Assembly: GCF_009765995.1 (NCBI RefSeq)
Contig: NZ_LMUI01000042.1
Location: forward strand, 87,053-148,913
Source: Methylocapsa sp. S129
GTDB taxonomy: Bacteria > Pseudomonadota > Alphaproteobacteria > Rhizobiales > Beijerinckiaceae
Reading direction: 5' to 3'
DNA length: 61,861 bases
How positions within the stretch are numbered: the stretch's first letter is position 1; each line of letters begins with the position of its first letter. The notes beneath the pieces are model-generated. The model searched no databases. It was given only the letters and a program-made list of their open reading frames with translations, and was not told the origin of the DNA. Below are positions 25,281 through 34,957 of this stretch, one piece after another. A program made the translations under genes and the position numbers.

Positions 25281-27737
25281 ATGTCGGGTAAGGTTGGACT
25301 AGCAAGCTCGGCGAGCGTTCGGGCCGGATTGGCGTCGTCCCTTCTTATCGCGACCGCACTCGTTGTTGGGCTCGCTCCCGTGCTGTTGCTCGTCCCGGAG
25401 GCAAACGCCCAGGCGCCTCAGAGCCACTCGTTCAACATCGCGCCCCAACCCCTGTCGACGGCCTTGCGGCAATTTGCGGACCAGTCTGGCGTGCAACTCG
25501 CCTACCGCACCGCCGACCTGCAGGGGATCAACTCCCCAGGCTTCCGGGGTCGCGCAGGCGACATGGCCGCCCTCTCGCGACTGCTGTTGGGCACCGGCGT
25601 CGCCTACAGCGCGACCGCGCAAAACACCGTGACCATCGCCCGACCGAATGCAACGGCGGTTAATGGCGTCGCGCCAGCGGGCGCCATTCCGCTCGACACG
25701 ATCAACGTGCAAGGAGACAACCAATCGCCGCACGGTCCCGGCGTCGGTTACGTCGCGACACGCAGTGCGACCGCCACCAAGAGCGACACGCCGATCATCG
25801 AGACGCCCCAGTCGATCTCCGTCGTTACAAGGCAGCAGATGGAGGATCAGAACGCGCAAAGCGTCTCCCAGGCGCTCCGCTACACGTCCGGCGTCGTTCC
25901 TGAGCAGCGAGGGGCAAATACGGACTCGCTTGAGTACCTCTACAGCCGTGGCTTCCAGATCGACGAATATCAGAACGGCCTGATACTGCCCAGTTCGGTT
26001 GCGGGCTTCAATATCACAAGCTTTGATCCTTACCTTCTTGACCGCGTCGAACTGTTGAAAGGCCCCGCATCCGTGCTCTATGGACAGGCATCGCCCGGGG
26101 GCATTTTGAACCTTGACAGCAAGCGTCCGACAGACGACCCGCTGCACGAAATAATGCTGCAGACAGGAAGTTATGGGAGAATCCAGGGCGCTTTTGATGT
26201 AAGCGACAAGCTTAACGCCGATGGAACCCTGCTTGGCCGTATAACCGGGGATTCGTTCGACACGGGTACCCAAGCGAATTTCATCAGGGAGCAGCGGATC
26301 GCGATCGCGCCGTCACTCACATGGCGTCCGGACGCAAATACAAATCTCACGATATTCGGAAATTATCAGTACGATCCGGAGGCGGGTTTTTACAACTTCG
26401 TCCCTCCCCAGGGCACGGTTCTGCCGGGCATTCCGATCTCCCGCAGCTTCAATGCAGGCGACCCTTCATATGATCACTTCTCTAAGGAGGAAGCATCGAT
26501 CGGGTACTCGTTTTCTCACAAGTTCGACGAAACCTGGTCCATCTACCAGGATTTCCGCTACCTCTATAACAAGCAGACGATCGATACGCTGGAGCCCGTT
26601 GGGCTGACCCCGGATGGAAGCGCTCTGATACGCCAAGCGTATCACAATCAAGGGACTGTTAATGCGGAAACGATGGACACCCACGCGCAGGCGAAGTTCC
26701 AAACCGGACCGTTTCAGCACACTGCGACGTTCGGGGTCGACTTGTACAACACCGACTACGATCATATATTCCAGGGTGACGACGCCCCCAATCTCAGCAT
26801 CGCCAATCCGCAGTACTACCAAGCGATACCAAAGCCCACCACGACGTTCGGGTCATCCGGGAACCAGAATATTGAACAAGCCGGCGTATATGCCCAGGAC
26901 CAAATTCGTTTCGGGCATTGGGTGTTTCTTGCCGGCATCCGCGAGGACTTCGCCAACGAGCGCTCGAAGGGCCTGACGACCGGCGATGTAACCGACCAAT
27001 CTGACGCCGCGTTTACCTGGCGAACAGGCTTGGTCTATCTGTTCGACAGCGGCTTTGCCCCTTATGCGAGCTATTCCACCTCATTCCAACCGACGATCGG
27101 AACGGGCTTTTCCGGCACGGCGTTTCAGCCGACGACCGGCCAACAGTATGAGGCTGGCGTCAAATATCAACCGCCAGGCTCGAACAGTTTTGTTACCGCG
27201 TCGGTCTTCAACCTGACCGAGCAAAACGTTCTAACGGCGGATCCGGATCACGTCGACTTCCAGGTGCAGACCGGCGAGGTGCGTTCGCGCGGCGTTGAAC
27301 TAGAGGCGCATGCTACGCTGACGGACGAACTGCGTTTGATCGGCAGCTACACCTATACCGACCTTGTCAACACGAAGAGCAATAGTGCGGACCTCGGCAA
27401 GGCTCCCCCAGGCATCCCGGCGAATATGGCCTCCGCCTGGTTGACTTACGACACGCCATGGCAATGGTCGCGGGGGTTGCAGATCGGCGGCGGCATCCGG
27501 TATCTCGGATCGTCATGGGGAGATGACGCCAACACATTTAAGGTGCCCTCCGCAACGCTGTTCGATCTTGCGATCCACTATGATCTCGGGAAAGCGCTCC
27601 CCAGCTTGCGTGGATTCTCGTTCGCGGTGACGGCGAGCAATCTGTTCGACAAATCCTATATCTCGTACTGCGATGACGGCCTGTGCGCCTTTGGCGCAGG
27701 CCGCGTTGTACTTGCAAACCTGAAATATCGGTGGTGA
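25281..27737 (+). CDS. TonB-dependent siderophore receptor with STN signalling domain
   Basis: The 818-residue outer-membrane receptor has a signal peptide (about residues 1-44, ending in ANAQA), then a secretin/TonB N-terminal signalling domain (about 48-120, NIAPQPLSTALRQFADQSGV). A TonB-box-like DTINV is near residue 141. A plug domain with PQSISVVTRQQME and LLKGPASVLYGQASPGGILN follows, and then a long beta-barrel ending in the terminal Trp of NLKYRW. The signalling domain marks it as a transducer that switches on the FecI/FecR pair when loaded. It belongs to the FhuA/FpvA hydroxamate-type branch by overall look. The ligand is not known. Confidence 0.93.
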   Translation: MSGKVGLASSASVRAGLASSLLIATALVVGLAPVLLLVPEANAQAPQSHSFNIAPQPLSTALRQFADQSGVQLAYRTADLQGINSPGFRGRAGDMAALSRLLLGTGVAYSATAQNTVTIARPNATAVNGVAPAGAIPLDTINVQGDNQSPHGPGVGYVATRSATATKSDTPIIETPQSISVVTRQQMEDQNAQSVSQALRYTSGVVPEQRGANTDSLEYLYSRGFQIDEYQNGLILPSSVAGFNITSFDPYLLDRVELLKGPASVLYGQASPGGILNLDSKRPTDDPLHEIMLQTGSYGRIQGAFDVSDKLNADGTLLGRITGDSFDTGTQANFIREQRIAIAPSLTWRPDANTNLTIFGNYQYDPEAGFYNFVPPQGTVLPGIPISRSFNAGDPSYDHFSKEEASIGYSFSHKFDETWSIYQDFRYLYNKQTIDTLEPVGLTPDGSALIRQAYHNQGTVNAETMDTHAQAKFQTGPFQHTATFGVDLYNTDYDHIFQGDDAPNLSIANPQYYQAIPKPTTTFGSSGNQNIEQAGVYAQDQIRFGHWVFLAGIREDFANERSKGLTTGDVTDQSDAAFTWRTGLVYLFDSGFAPYASYSTSFQPTIGTGFSGTAFQPTTGQQYEAGVKYQPPGSNSFVTASVFNLTEQNVLTADPDHVDFQVQTGEVRSRGVELEAHATLTDELRLIGSYTYTDLVNTKSNSADLGKAPPGIPANMASAWLTYDTPWQWSRGLQIGGGIRYLGSSWGDDANTFKVPSATLFDLAIHYDLGKALPSLRGFSFAVTASNLFDKSYISYCDDGLCAFGAGRVVLANLKYRW

Positions 27738-28696
27738 TGGCGCCGGTGGCTGAAAAGCGCGCCTTCCCCACAAAGAGAACTGAGGTGACGATCGGCGACG
27801 GGCTGCCTCTGACCCGTCGCGCAATTGTGACTGGGTTGTCTGGCTTGGTTGCAGCGCATAGTTCCGGCGCGTGGGCGGAGCCACTCGTTCGACCCGATGT
27901 CCGTATTGTATCCCTGAACTGGGCGATCAGCGAGACCCTTTATGCAATGCAGGTGCGACCGATTGGCGCCGCGGAAATCACAGGCTACGACGAGATGGTT
28001 GGCTATCCGCCGACGCCGAGCGGGATAGTCGACGTCGGTTTTCAGAGCGACCCCAACCTCGAACTGTTGTCAAGTCTGGCGCCAAACATCGTCCTCATTC
28101 AGTCGTGGCAATCCGGCCTCCGGTCGATCATCGAGCGTTTTTCTCGGGTTGAATCCTTTACGCTTTATGCCAGGGGCGGCGACCCATTCGCGCGGGCGCG
28201 CGAAGCGACGTTGCAGATCGCGGAGATTGCCGAACGACCTTCGATGGGCGTCGATCTTATCGATCACATAGACCGCCGGTTGGAGCGCTATCGCGTGCGC
28301 CTCTCCGCATACGATCGACGGCCGATCTATCTCGTGCAGGCGTTGACCCCGACCAACCTTGTTGTTTTCACCACCGGCAGCCTATTCGACGAAGTCATGC
28401 GTCGGCTCGGTCTCGCGAATGCCTGGTCGGCGCCCCCCGACCTCCTCTGGGGGAGCACGCATATCGGCGTCGATGCATTGTCCACCGACCCGGAAGCGCG
28501 AATCATCTGGATTGCGTCTCCCGATCACGGAGCTTCAGAGGGCCTCTTCCGCAGCGCCCTTTGGCAAAGCCTTCCGCAGGTCAGAGCCGGACGGATTGGA
28601 CACCTCCCAATGGTGTGGGGTTTCGGGGGCTTGCCGACAGCCGAACGCTTCGGTGGTCTGCTCACGTCTCTCCTGGTTGAGGATGGCGGCGCATGA
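27737..28696 (+). CDS. Iron-siderophore ABC importer binding protein, FhuD-like
   Basis: The 319-residue periplasmic protein has a twin-arginine-type signal (LTRRAIVTGLSG, about residues 20-31, then a hydrophobic stretch to about 45). The mature part has a helical-backbone type III binding fold: VRIVSLNWAISETLYAM near the start, PNLELLSSLAPNIVLIQ in lobe one, and a C-terminal lobe with RIGHLPMVWGFGGLPTAERF. Its ATG overlaps the receptor's TGA by one base. It would hand the ferri-siderophore to the fused permease encoded next. Confidence 0.88.
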   Translation: MAPVAEKRAFPTKRTEVTIGDGLPLTRRAIVTGLSGLVAAHSSGAWAEPLVRPDVRIVSLNWAISETLYAMQVRPIGAAEITGYDEMVGYPPTPSGIVDVGFQSDPNLELLSSLAPNIVLIQSWQSGLRSIIERFSRVESFTLYARGGDPFARAREATLQIAEIAERPSMGVDLIDHIDRRLERYRVRLSAYDRRPIYLVQALTPTNLVVFTTGSLFDEVMRRLGLANAWSAPPDLLWGSTHIGVDALSTDPEARIIWIASPDHGASEGLFRSALWQSLPQVRAGRIGHLPMVWGFGGLPTAERFGGLLTSLLVEDGGA

Positions 28697-30696
28697 CCGA
28701 GGCTCTCGCCTTAGATAGGGACGCCTCGAGCGGCGTCAGCCCCAGACATCTTGCGTTTCTTCTTGCGCTCTTCGGAGGCTCTGCGACAGCGTGGCATCTC
28801 CACGCGGAATTTCCCGTTTCCGTCTGGCGCGAACTTTTCGCAAATAGCGGCGCTCATGACGCCCATGCGGCGGTGCTCTGGTACGCCGCCTTGCCTCGCA
28901 TCGCCGTTTCTTTGATCGCGGGCGCCTCGCTTGGCTTGGCGGGCGCGGTGATGCAGACGGTCTTGCGCAACCCCCTTGCCGAACCAACGACTTTGGGAAT
29001 GTCGGCCGGCGCTGCGCTGGCCTTGACCGCGGCGACACTATGGGTGCCGGGTTTACTGGCCATCGGTCGTGAGTTCATCGCCGCGACGGGGTCGGCTGGC
29101 GCCGCGCTCGTCGTCTTTGGCCTGTCGTGGCGGCAAAGTCTTTCGCCACTCCGGCTTGTGATCGCGGGGCTGATCGTCAGTCTGTATTGCGGCGCTTTAG
29201 CAGCCATTTTGACGCTGTTCCACTACGACCACCTGCAGAGCGTCTTCGTTTGGGGAACGGGATCGCTGCTCCAGAACGATTGGAGCACGACCCGGTATCT
29301 CCTACCGCGCTTTGTCATGGCGTTGTTTGTCATCGCTCTCCTGCTTCGGCCTCTCAGCGTGATGGCTCTCGAAGATGAGAGCGCCCGCAGTCTCGGCCTT
29401 TCGCTTCGCTCGATTCGCTTGGTCTCGCTCGGCACGGCGATCGCACTGAGCGCGGTCGTCGTCAGCGCGGTCGGAGTGGTCGGATTTGTGGGCCTTGCGG
29501 CGTCCGCGCTCGCGAAGCTCTCTGGGGCGCGGACATCACGCCAAAGGCTTTTTTGGGCGCCCCTCCTCGGAGCTTTGCTGCTGTGGTCGGCAGATCAGTT
29601 CGTTGAATTACTCGGCCGGGGATTCAGCGAGATCCCGACCGGCAGCGTGACGGCGCTCATGGGCGCGCCACTGATGCTCTGGCTTCTGCCGCGATTGAAA
29701 CAGGCGATTCCTCCGTCTATGGCGGCGGACGCGGCGCAGCGAGTCCCTCTGGAATGGCTGGTCCTGGGATGCCTCCTGACGCTTCTGCTCCTCCTTGCGT
29801 GGCCAATGTTCGCGGTCGGTCAGAGTCCGGAAGGCTGGCATTTCACTCAATGGACTGAGCTTCAAAATGTCCTCTCCTGGCGCTGGCCACGGTTCGTAGC
29901 CGCGGTCTCCGCTGGCGCCATGCTCGGGATCGCCGGGACCCTCCTCCAACGCCTGACCGGCAATCCGATGGCGTCGCCAGAGATTCTTGGAGTTTCGTCG
30001 GGCGCAGCGCTTGGGGTCATCGTCATTGTCTTCGCAGTTGCCGCACCAGGCAGGCCGATGCAGATCTGTGCGGCAGCCATCGGAGCCGCCCTGACGCTCG
30101 CCGCGACGTTCGCGCTCGCCCGCAAGTCTGCTTTTTCGCCAGAACGGATGCTCCTCGCCGGGGTTGCTCTTGGCTCCATATTCACTGGACTGGTTTCGTT
30201 TCTGATAACGATCGGCGATCCACGCACGCAGCTGCTGCTATCATGGATGGCGGGCTCCACCTCGCATGTGACTTCTGATGATGCGACGATCGCCGCCTTC
30301 ATCGCTCTGACGGCGATGGCGCTGGCGCCGCTTCCAACTCGCTGGCTTGCCATACTCACAACCGGCGCGGCTAACGCGCGCGCGGTTGGCGTCGACGTCG
30401 CCAAGGCGCGCTCCATACTCTTTGCGTTGACCGCAATCCTGACCGCGGTCCCGACCTTGCTTGTTGGTCCTCTGACATTTGTCGGTCTCATGGCGCCGCA
30501 TATTCTCCGAATGGCGGGCGTCCAACGTCCGATCCCACTATGTCTGGGTGCGGCCATCGTCGGCGCTTTGATCATGGCGGTGGCTGACTGGCTCGGGCGC
30601 AACTTGCTGTTTCCCTATCAGATTCCGGCAGGCCTGTTGGCGACCTTCGTCGGTGGCCCCTACTTCCTGTGGCTCATGCGGAGCCGCGCCACATGA
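28693..30696 (+). CDS. Fused FhuB-type iron-siderophore permease
   Basis: At 667 residues this is the double-length permease of the FhuB type, two FecCD domains in one chain with about 18-20 membrane segments. Each half has the family hallmarks: ISLIAGASLGLAGAVMQTVLRNPLAEP-like helix and coupling region in the first, and AAVSAGAMLGIAGTLLQRL followed by NPMASPEILGVSSG in the second. Four-base ATGA overlaps link it to the binding protein and to the exporter-like gene downstream. It moves the siderophore complex across the inner membrane, powered by the ATPase at 34958. Confidence 0.92.
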   Translation: MTEALALDRDASSGVSPRHLAFLLALFGGSATAWHLHAEFPVSVWRELFANSGAHDAHAAVLWYAALPRIAVSLIAGASLGLAGAVMQTVLRNPLAEPTTLGMSAGAALALTAATLWVPGLLAIGREFIAATGSAGAALVVFGLSWRQSLSPLRLVIAGLIVSLYCGALAAILTLFHYDHLQSVFVWGTGSLLQNDWSTTRYLLPRFVMALFVIALLLRPLSVMALEDESARSLGLSLRSIRLVSLGTAIALSAVVVSAVGVVGFVGLAASALAKLSGARTSRQRLFWAPLLGALLLWSADQFVELLGRGFSEIPTGSVTALMGAPLMLWLLPRLKQAIPPSMAADAAQRVPLEWLVLGCLLTLLLLLAWPMFAVGQSPEGWHFTQWTELQNVLSWRWPRFVAAVSAGAMLGIAGTLLQRLTGNPMASPEILGVSSGAALGVIVIVFAVAAPGRPMQICAAAIGAALTLAATFALARKSAFSPERMLLAGVALGSIFTGLVSFLITIGDPRTQLLLSWMAGSTSHVTSDDATIAAFIALTAMALAPLPTRWLAILTTGAANARAVGVDVAKARSILFALTAILTAVPTLLVGPLTFVGLMAPHILRMAGVQRPIPLCLGAAIVGALIMAVADWLGRNLLFPYQIPAGLLATFVGGPYFLWLMRSRAT

Positions 30697-32366
30697 GCAC
30701 CGAGAAGTCCAACCACGATTTTCGAATCTTGATGAGCGAAGCGTTCCGTCTCCTGCGGCCGTTTTGGATACTTACGTTGTTCGGCACGGCGGTCGGAGCG
30801 CTGAGCGGCTTGGCCACCGCGTGGCTGCTGGCGACGATCAATCGGGGCTTGCACGATCCGCAGGGGGCGACATGGACGCTCCTTGCGGAGTTCTTGGGAC
30901 TTTGCCTGCTCAGCGTCGGGGGCGCGGCGATCGCCGGCGCCCTCAACAGCATCATCGGCCAAAGGCTGATCGCCGCCTTGAGAAAGGACATTTCAGCGCG
31001 GATTCTGCGAGCCCCGATCGCCGCGTTGGAGGCCTTTCGCTCCCACCGCATCATGGCGGTGCTGACGAACGACGTCGATACCGTCTCCGCATTCACTTTC
31101 AATTTTTCAGGATATGCGATCGCCTTTGCGGTCACGGTCGGCAGCTTCATCTATCTTCTCACATTGTCACTTGTCGTGTTTCTCCTGGCGCTTGTTTCGC
31201 TTGGCCTGGGTGTCGCGATAAACATCATCGCCAAGCGGGGTTGGATTCGCGACTATGAGGACGTGCGGGTCGCCCAGGACGATCTGCACAAGCAGTACCG
31301 CGCCATCATCGATGGCGCCAAGGAATTGAAGATCAATCGAGCCCGACGCGCGCGCGTGCATGGCGTTCTGCTCTCGGCCGCAGCCGATCGCATCGCGGCG
31401 CTCAAGAGTCGGGCAATGCGTCTGTTCTGGGTTGCGGACGCCGCCGGGTCGGCGGTGTTCTTCGCGGTCATCGGTCTTTTGTTGGCCTGGCGGCACGCTT
31501 TCGGAATCGACGCCGGCGTCGTTAGCGGCGCTGTGATCGTGCTGCTCTATGTCAAGGGGCCGGTCGAGCGGATCGCCGGCGCCCTACCAATCCTCGATCA
31601 GGCGCGCGTCTCGTTTAGGCGCATCGCGGAATTGTCGACGGAACTCGACCAGCACGAGCCAAACCATGCGATCGCGCTAGTTACCGACGCGCCGCCACCG
31701 CCGCGGACGATCCGTTTGATCGAGCTTCAAGGCGCTACCTACGCCTTCCCGACGAGGTATGGGCGATCGCCATTCAGACTCGGTCCAATCAACCTAACGA
31801 TTCGCGCTGGCGAGATGTTGTTCATAATCGGCGAGAACGGCTCGGGCAAGACGACGCTAGTCAAGCTTTTGCTCGGGCTATACGTCCCGCAAGACGGCGC
31901 GATCCTCTTTGACGGCGAACGTCTCACACCCGAGAGCCGCGACGACTATCGGCAGCTCTTCAGTACCGTCTTTTCCGATTATTATCTATTCGACGATCTG
32001 GCCGATAGTGCGCTGTCCGAAGACGCTCAGCCTTATCTCGAGCGGCTGGGCATTGCCCAGAGGGTAAAGATCGAGGGCGACCGCTTCTCCACCACGGACC
32101 TTTCGACGGGCCAGAGAAAACGTCTGGCGCTCGTCCATGCCTATCTGGAACGCCGCCCCATCCTTGTCACCGATGAATGGGCCGCCGATCAGGATCCGGA
32201 ATTCCGACGCATCTTTTATGAAGAACTACTGCCCGACCTGAAGGCGCAGGGCAGGACATTGATCGTCATCTCCCATGACGATCGGTATTTCGGCGCCGCC
32301 GATCGCGTCGTCCGTTTGTCCGAGGGGAAGATAATCGAAGATCGCCACGCAACCGTCCGGTCCTGA
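30693..32366 (+). CDS. PvdE/SyrD-like ABC exporter (cyclic peptide type)
   Basis: This 557-residue half-transporter has six membrane helices (about residues 20-300) fused to an ATPase domain. Walker A is GENGSGKT at 380-387, the signature is LSTGQ at 470-474 and Walker B is ILVTDEW at 490-496. The following WAADQDPEFRRIFYEELLP is characteristic of the cyclic-peptide/pyoverdine exporter branch, where PvdE moves siderophore precursors to the periplasm. Here it is embedded in an uptake operon with no synthetase, so recycling or export of a modified siderophore is possible but unproven. The ATG overlaps the permease stop as ATGA. Confidence 0.9.
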   Translation: MSTEKSNHDFRILMSEAFRLLRPFWILTLFGTAVGALSGLATAWLLATINRGLHDPQGATWTLLAEFLGLCLLSVGGAAIAGALNSIIGQRLIAALRKDISARILRAPIAALEAFRSHRIMAVLTNDVDTVSAFTFNFSGYAIAFAVTVGSFIYLLTLSLVVFLLALVSLGLGVAINIIAKRGWIRDYEDVRVAQDDLHKQYRAIIDGAKELKINRARRARVHGVLLSAAADRIAALKSRAMRLFWVADAAGSAVFFAVIGLLLAWRHAFGIDAGVVSGAVIVLLYVKGPVERIAGALPILDQARVSFRRIAELSTELDQHEPNHAIALVTDAPPPPRTIRLIELQGATYAFPTRYGRSPFRLGPINLTIRAGEMLFIIGENGSGKTTLVKLLLGLYVPQDGAILFDGERLTPESRDDYRQLFSTVFSDYYLFDDLADSALSEDAQPYLERLGIAQRVKIEGDRFSTTDLSTGQRKRLALVHAYLERRPILVTDEWAADQDPEFRRIFYEELLPDLKAQGRTLIVISHDDRYFGAADRVVRLSEGKIIEDRHATVRS

Positions 32367-32437
32367 CGGCCCATTGGACGAACGAACTTTGAGCCTTCTT
32401 TGCGTGGCTCTGGCACAACGAAACGAGTGAGACCGAC

Positions 32438-33484
32438 ATGGTTCGTGGACAGGCAAAGCGGCTCGGCCGCGGATGGTTCATCCCGATCAGGCATGGGAGT
32501 TTAGCGCTCGCGATGTTGGCCGGCGTCGCGCTGGATTCTGGCTCGACCGCCTTGGGGGAGAATGCCGCAACTGCATCGACGCAGGCCGCACCGACCCCCG
32601 CGACGGCGCCCGCGGCCAACGCTGCAGCGCGGTCATCGGCCGCCCCCGACCTCTCCACCAATCCGGCCGCTCCATCGCCTGCGGCCCCGTCACCGGCGAC
32701 GGCGATCGCGTCATTACCGCATGACCTGTCGCCGTGGTCGATGTTCATGAACGCCGACATCATTGTGAAAGCAGTGATGGTGGGTTTAGCCTTCGCCTCC
32801 CTGGTCACCTGGACCGTTTGGCTCGCCAAGGGCCTCGAGCTCGTCGCAGCGAAGCGCAAAGCCAAAAGCGCCACGCGCAAGTTGGAGCGAGCCAACAATC
32901 TCTCTGCTGCGACACGCGAGATCGAGGGCGGCTGGACGCGCCGCGGCGCCGTCGCCGATCTCGTTCAGGCAGCCGTGCGAGAAACGAAGCGCTCCTCCGA
33001 GCTGTCAGCGGAGGGAATCAAGGAACGGCTATCGATCGCGCTGTCCAGGATCGAAGCACGCGCCGGCCGCAACATGGCCAGGGGCACTGGCCTCCTCGCC
33101 ACGATCGGCGCCACGGCGCCCTTCGTCGGGCTGTTCGGCACAGTATGGGGAATCATGAACGCGTTCATCGGCATCAGCCAGTCGCATACAACGAACCTTG
33201 CCGTCGTGGCCCCTGGCATCGCCGAAGCGCTCCTCGCCACTGCGATCGGCCTCGTCGCCGCCATTCCCGCCGTCATCATCTACAACATCTTCGCCCGCTC
33301 GATCGCCGGATTCCGTGCGCTGCTGTCCGATGCCTCGGGGGAGGTCCTGCAGCATCTTTCCCGCGATCTCGAACGGCAGCAGCAGGTTGGCGGTCCGGTC
33401 TCGACCGATTTGCCGGCACGGTCATCCCAGGCCGAGCGATCCCTCCCACGGGCGGTGGCGCCAGCGCTCCGTACGACGGAGTAG
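32438..33484 (+). CDS. exbB: ExbB, TonB-system motor protein
   Basis: The 348-residue protein has an N-terminal signal-like helix and an Ala/Pro-rich stretch (about residues 45-90), then the MotA/TolQ/ExbB domain. The first membrane segment is at about 110-130, followed by a cytoplasmic loop, then ARGTGLLATIGATAPFVGLFGTVWG and a final helix pair near residues 250-295 (IAEALLATAIGLVAAIPAVIIYN). The extended N-terminus is common in alphaproteobacterial ExbB. With ExbD and TonB it converts proton flow into energy for the receptor. It begins 72 bp after the exporter gene. Confidence 0.93.
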   Translation: MVRGQAKRLGRGWFIPIRHGSLALAMLAGVALDSGSTALGENAATASTQAAPTPATAPAANAAARSSAAPDLSTNPAAPSPAAPSPATAIASLPHDLSPWSMFMNADIIVKAVMVGLAFASLVTWTVWLAKGLELVAAKRKAKSATRKLERANNLSAATREIEGGWTRRGAVADLVQAAVRETKRSSELSAEGIKERLSIALSRIEARAGRNMARGTGLLATIGATAPFVGLFGTVWGIMNAFIGISQSHTTNLAVVAPGIAEALLATAIGLVAAIPAVIIYNIFARSIAGFRALLSDASGEVLQHLSRDLERQQQVGGPVSTDLPARSSQAERSLPRAVAPALRTTE

Positions 33485-33489
33485 AGCCG

Positions 33490-33996
33490 ATGGCGGTCAC
33501 GCTCAAGGAGCCGCAGGACGGCGACCTGACGGAAGTCTCCGACATCAACGTCACGCCTTTCATCGACGTCATTTTGGTGCTGCTGATCATCTTCATGGTG
33601 GCGGCTCCCCTCTCTACCGTCGACGTCGCCGTCGATCTTCCGGTCTCGAACGCCCAACTGCAGCCGCGGCCGGACAAGCCAGTGTTTCTGACGGTGAAGG
33701 GTGATTTCACGTTGGCGCTCGGCAACGACGCGGTTCCGCGCGACACGCTCCAGACAACCCTCGATGCGCAAACGCAGAACGACCGCGAGCAGCGCGTCTA
33801 CCTGCGCGCCGATCAGACGGTTCCATATGGCGAACTGATGAAGGTGATGAACTTGTTGCGCGACGCGGGATATCTCAAGGTCGCGCTCGTTGGCTTGGAG
33901 GACACGGGACAGTCGTCAGGGGGCGCCTCGCCGTCTATGCCGTCTGTCGCCCCGCCCACGGGTTCTCCGCCCTCCGAAGGTCCGTCGAAGCCATGA
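33490..33996 (+). CDS. exbD: ExbD, TonB-system motor protein
   Basis: This 168-residue protein has one membrane helix (about residues 25-45) preceded by DINVTPFIDVILVLLIIFMV. The Asp in PFIDV is the family's proton-conducting residue. A periplasmic domain follows to about 135 and an unusual Ser/Pro/Gly-rich tail of ~30 residues ends the protein. It starts 5 bp after exbB. I chose the ATG at 33490; a much longer in-frame extension runs antisensically through exbB in another frame and is not coding. Confidence 0.93.
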   Translation: MAVTLKEPQDGDLTEVSDINVTPFIDVILVLLIIFMVAAPLSTVDVAVDLPVSNAQLQPRPDKPVFLTVKGDFTLALGNDAVPRDTLQTTLDAQTQNDREQRVYLRADQTVPYGELMKVMNLLRDAGYLKVALVGLEDTGQSSGGASPSMPSVAPPTGSPPSEGPSKP

Positions 33997-34949
33997 GCGA
34001 TTGGCGCGATCCTCCAAAGCGCTGCGGAAAATTTCGGGCAAGCCTCGTCGCGCTGCGCTGGACGGCGGCGGCCGCGGTCGTGACCGCCGTCCATGGTGGG
34101 GTCGTGTGGGTCGCGCTAAACTGGCAGCCTGCGGAAGCCGCGCCGGGAGACCCGCCACCCGCCGTCATGATCGAACTTGCCCCACTCCCCGTCGCGCCAG
34201 AAGCTCCGCCGCAGGAGGTCGCGCCCGGCCCGCAAATGACGGAGGCCCAACCCGATCCTACCCCCTATACGCCGAAACCCGCCGAGGACGCTAAACCGGA
34301 CCCAACGCCGCCTCCGCCCGAAAAGACAGTGGAGGATGCGAAGCCCGATCCAACGCCGCCAGTAACGCCCACGGAACCAGCCCCTCCCGACTTGCCGCCG
34401 GTTCCAGTTCCGGAACCGCAGGTCAAGGTTCCCGACCTTCTCAGGCAAGAACACGCCGACGCCATACTCGCTCCGCCTCCTTCGCCGACGCCACCGGCTA
34501 CGCCACAGGTTCAGACGAAGCCGCCGCCGCCAAAGAAGCATGAAGTCGAGCGCAAGAAGCCGGTTCGACCCGACACGCAGAAGGTTCGGCAGACGACGGC
34601 GCCGCCGACATCGGAAGCCCAGCGTTCCAATACGGCAGCGGCCCCTTCGGCCGGCGCTTCCTCCGCGCCTTCGATCTCGCCCGCTTCCTGGAAGGGCGAG
34701 CTGATGGCCCATCTCAACCGCTACAAGCGCTATCCGCCCGGTGCCGGCGTCGGCACGGCCTCCGTCGCCTTCACCATCAACCGGTCCGGCGAGGTCCTGT
34801 CCGCTCGCCTGATCGGTTCATCGGGCGACAGCGCCCTCGACGAGGAAGCGGTTGCGCTCGTCCGTCGCGCCAACCCCGTTCCCTCGCCGCCGCCAGACTT
34901 TGGCGGCGGCTCCATCGCGCTCACCGTCCCGATCCGGTTCAATCATTAA
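33993..34949 (+). CDS. tonB: TonB-family energy transducer
   Basis: The 318-residue protein has a single N-terminal membrane anchor (about residues 22-46) and a very long Pro/Lys-rich periplasmic spacer (about 50-200). The spacer includes two near-identical AEDAKPDPTPP / VEDAKPDPTPP units. A TonB C-terminal domain (about 235-318) follows, with YKRYPPGAGVGTASVAFTIN and GDSALDEEAVALVRRANP. The spacer spans the periplasm to reach the receptor's TonB box. Its ATG overlaps the exbD stop as ATGA. It is likely dedicated to the receptor in this operon. Confidence 0.93.
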   Translation: MSDWRDPPKRCGKFRASLVALRWTAAAAVVTAVHGGVVWVALNWQPAEAAPGDPPPAVMIELAPLPVAPEAPPQEVAPGPQMTEAQPDPTPYTPKPAEDAKPDPTPPPPEKTVEDAKPDPTPPVTPTEPAPPDLPPVPVPEPQVKVPDLLRQEHADAILAPPPSPTPPATPQVQTKPPPPKKHEVERKKPVRPDTQKVRQTTAPPTSEAQRSNTAAAPSAGASSAPSISPASWKGELMAHLNRYKRYPPGAGVGTASVAFTINRSGEVLSARLIGSSGDSALDEEAVALVRRANPVPSPPPDFGGGSIALTVPIRFNH

Positions 34950-34957
34950 GTCGTTTC

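Noticed and set aside
25299-26273. 324-codon minus-strand frame inside the receptor gene
   Set aside because: Shadow frame; the receptor has full family structure on the plus strand.
29862-30602. 246-codon minus-strand frame inside the fused permease
   Set aside because: Ala/Met/Thr-rich shadow of membrane-helix codons.
32734-33489. Upstream in-frame extension of exbD through exbB
   Set aside because: Overlaps the ExbB gene in another frame with shadow-like composition; ExbD starts naturally at 33490.
34116-34712. Gly/Arg-rich minus-strand frame opposite tonB
   Set aside because: Reverse reading of the proline-rich TonB spacer, not a collagen-like or RNA-binding protein.
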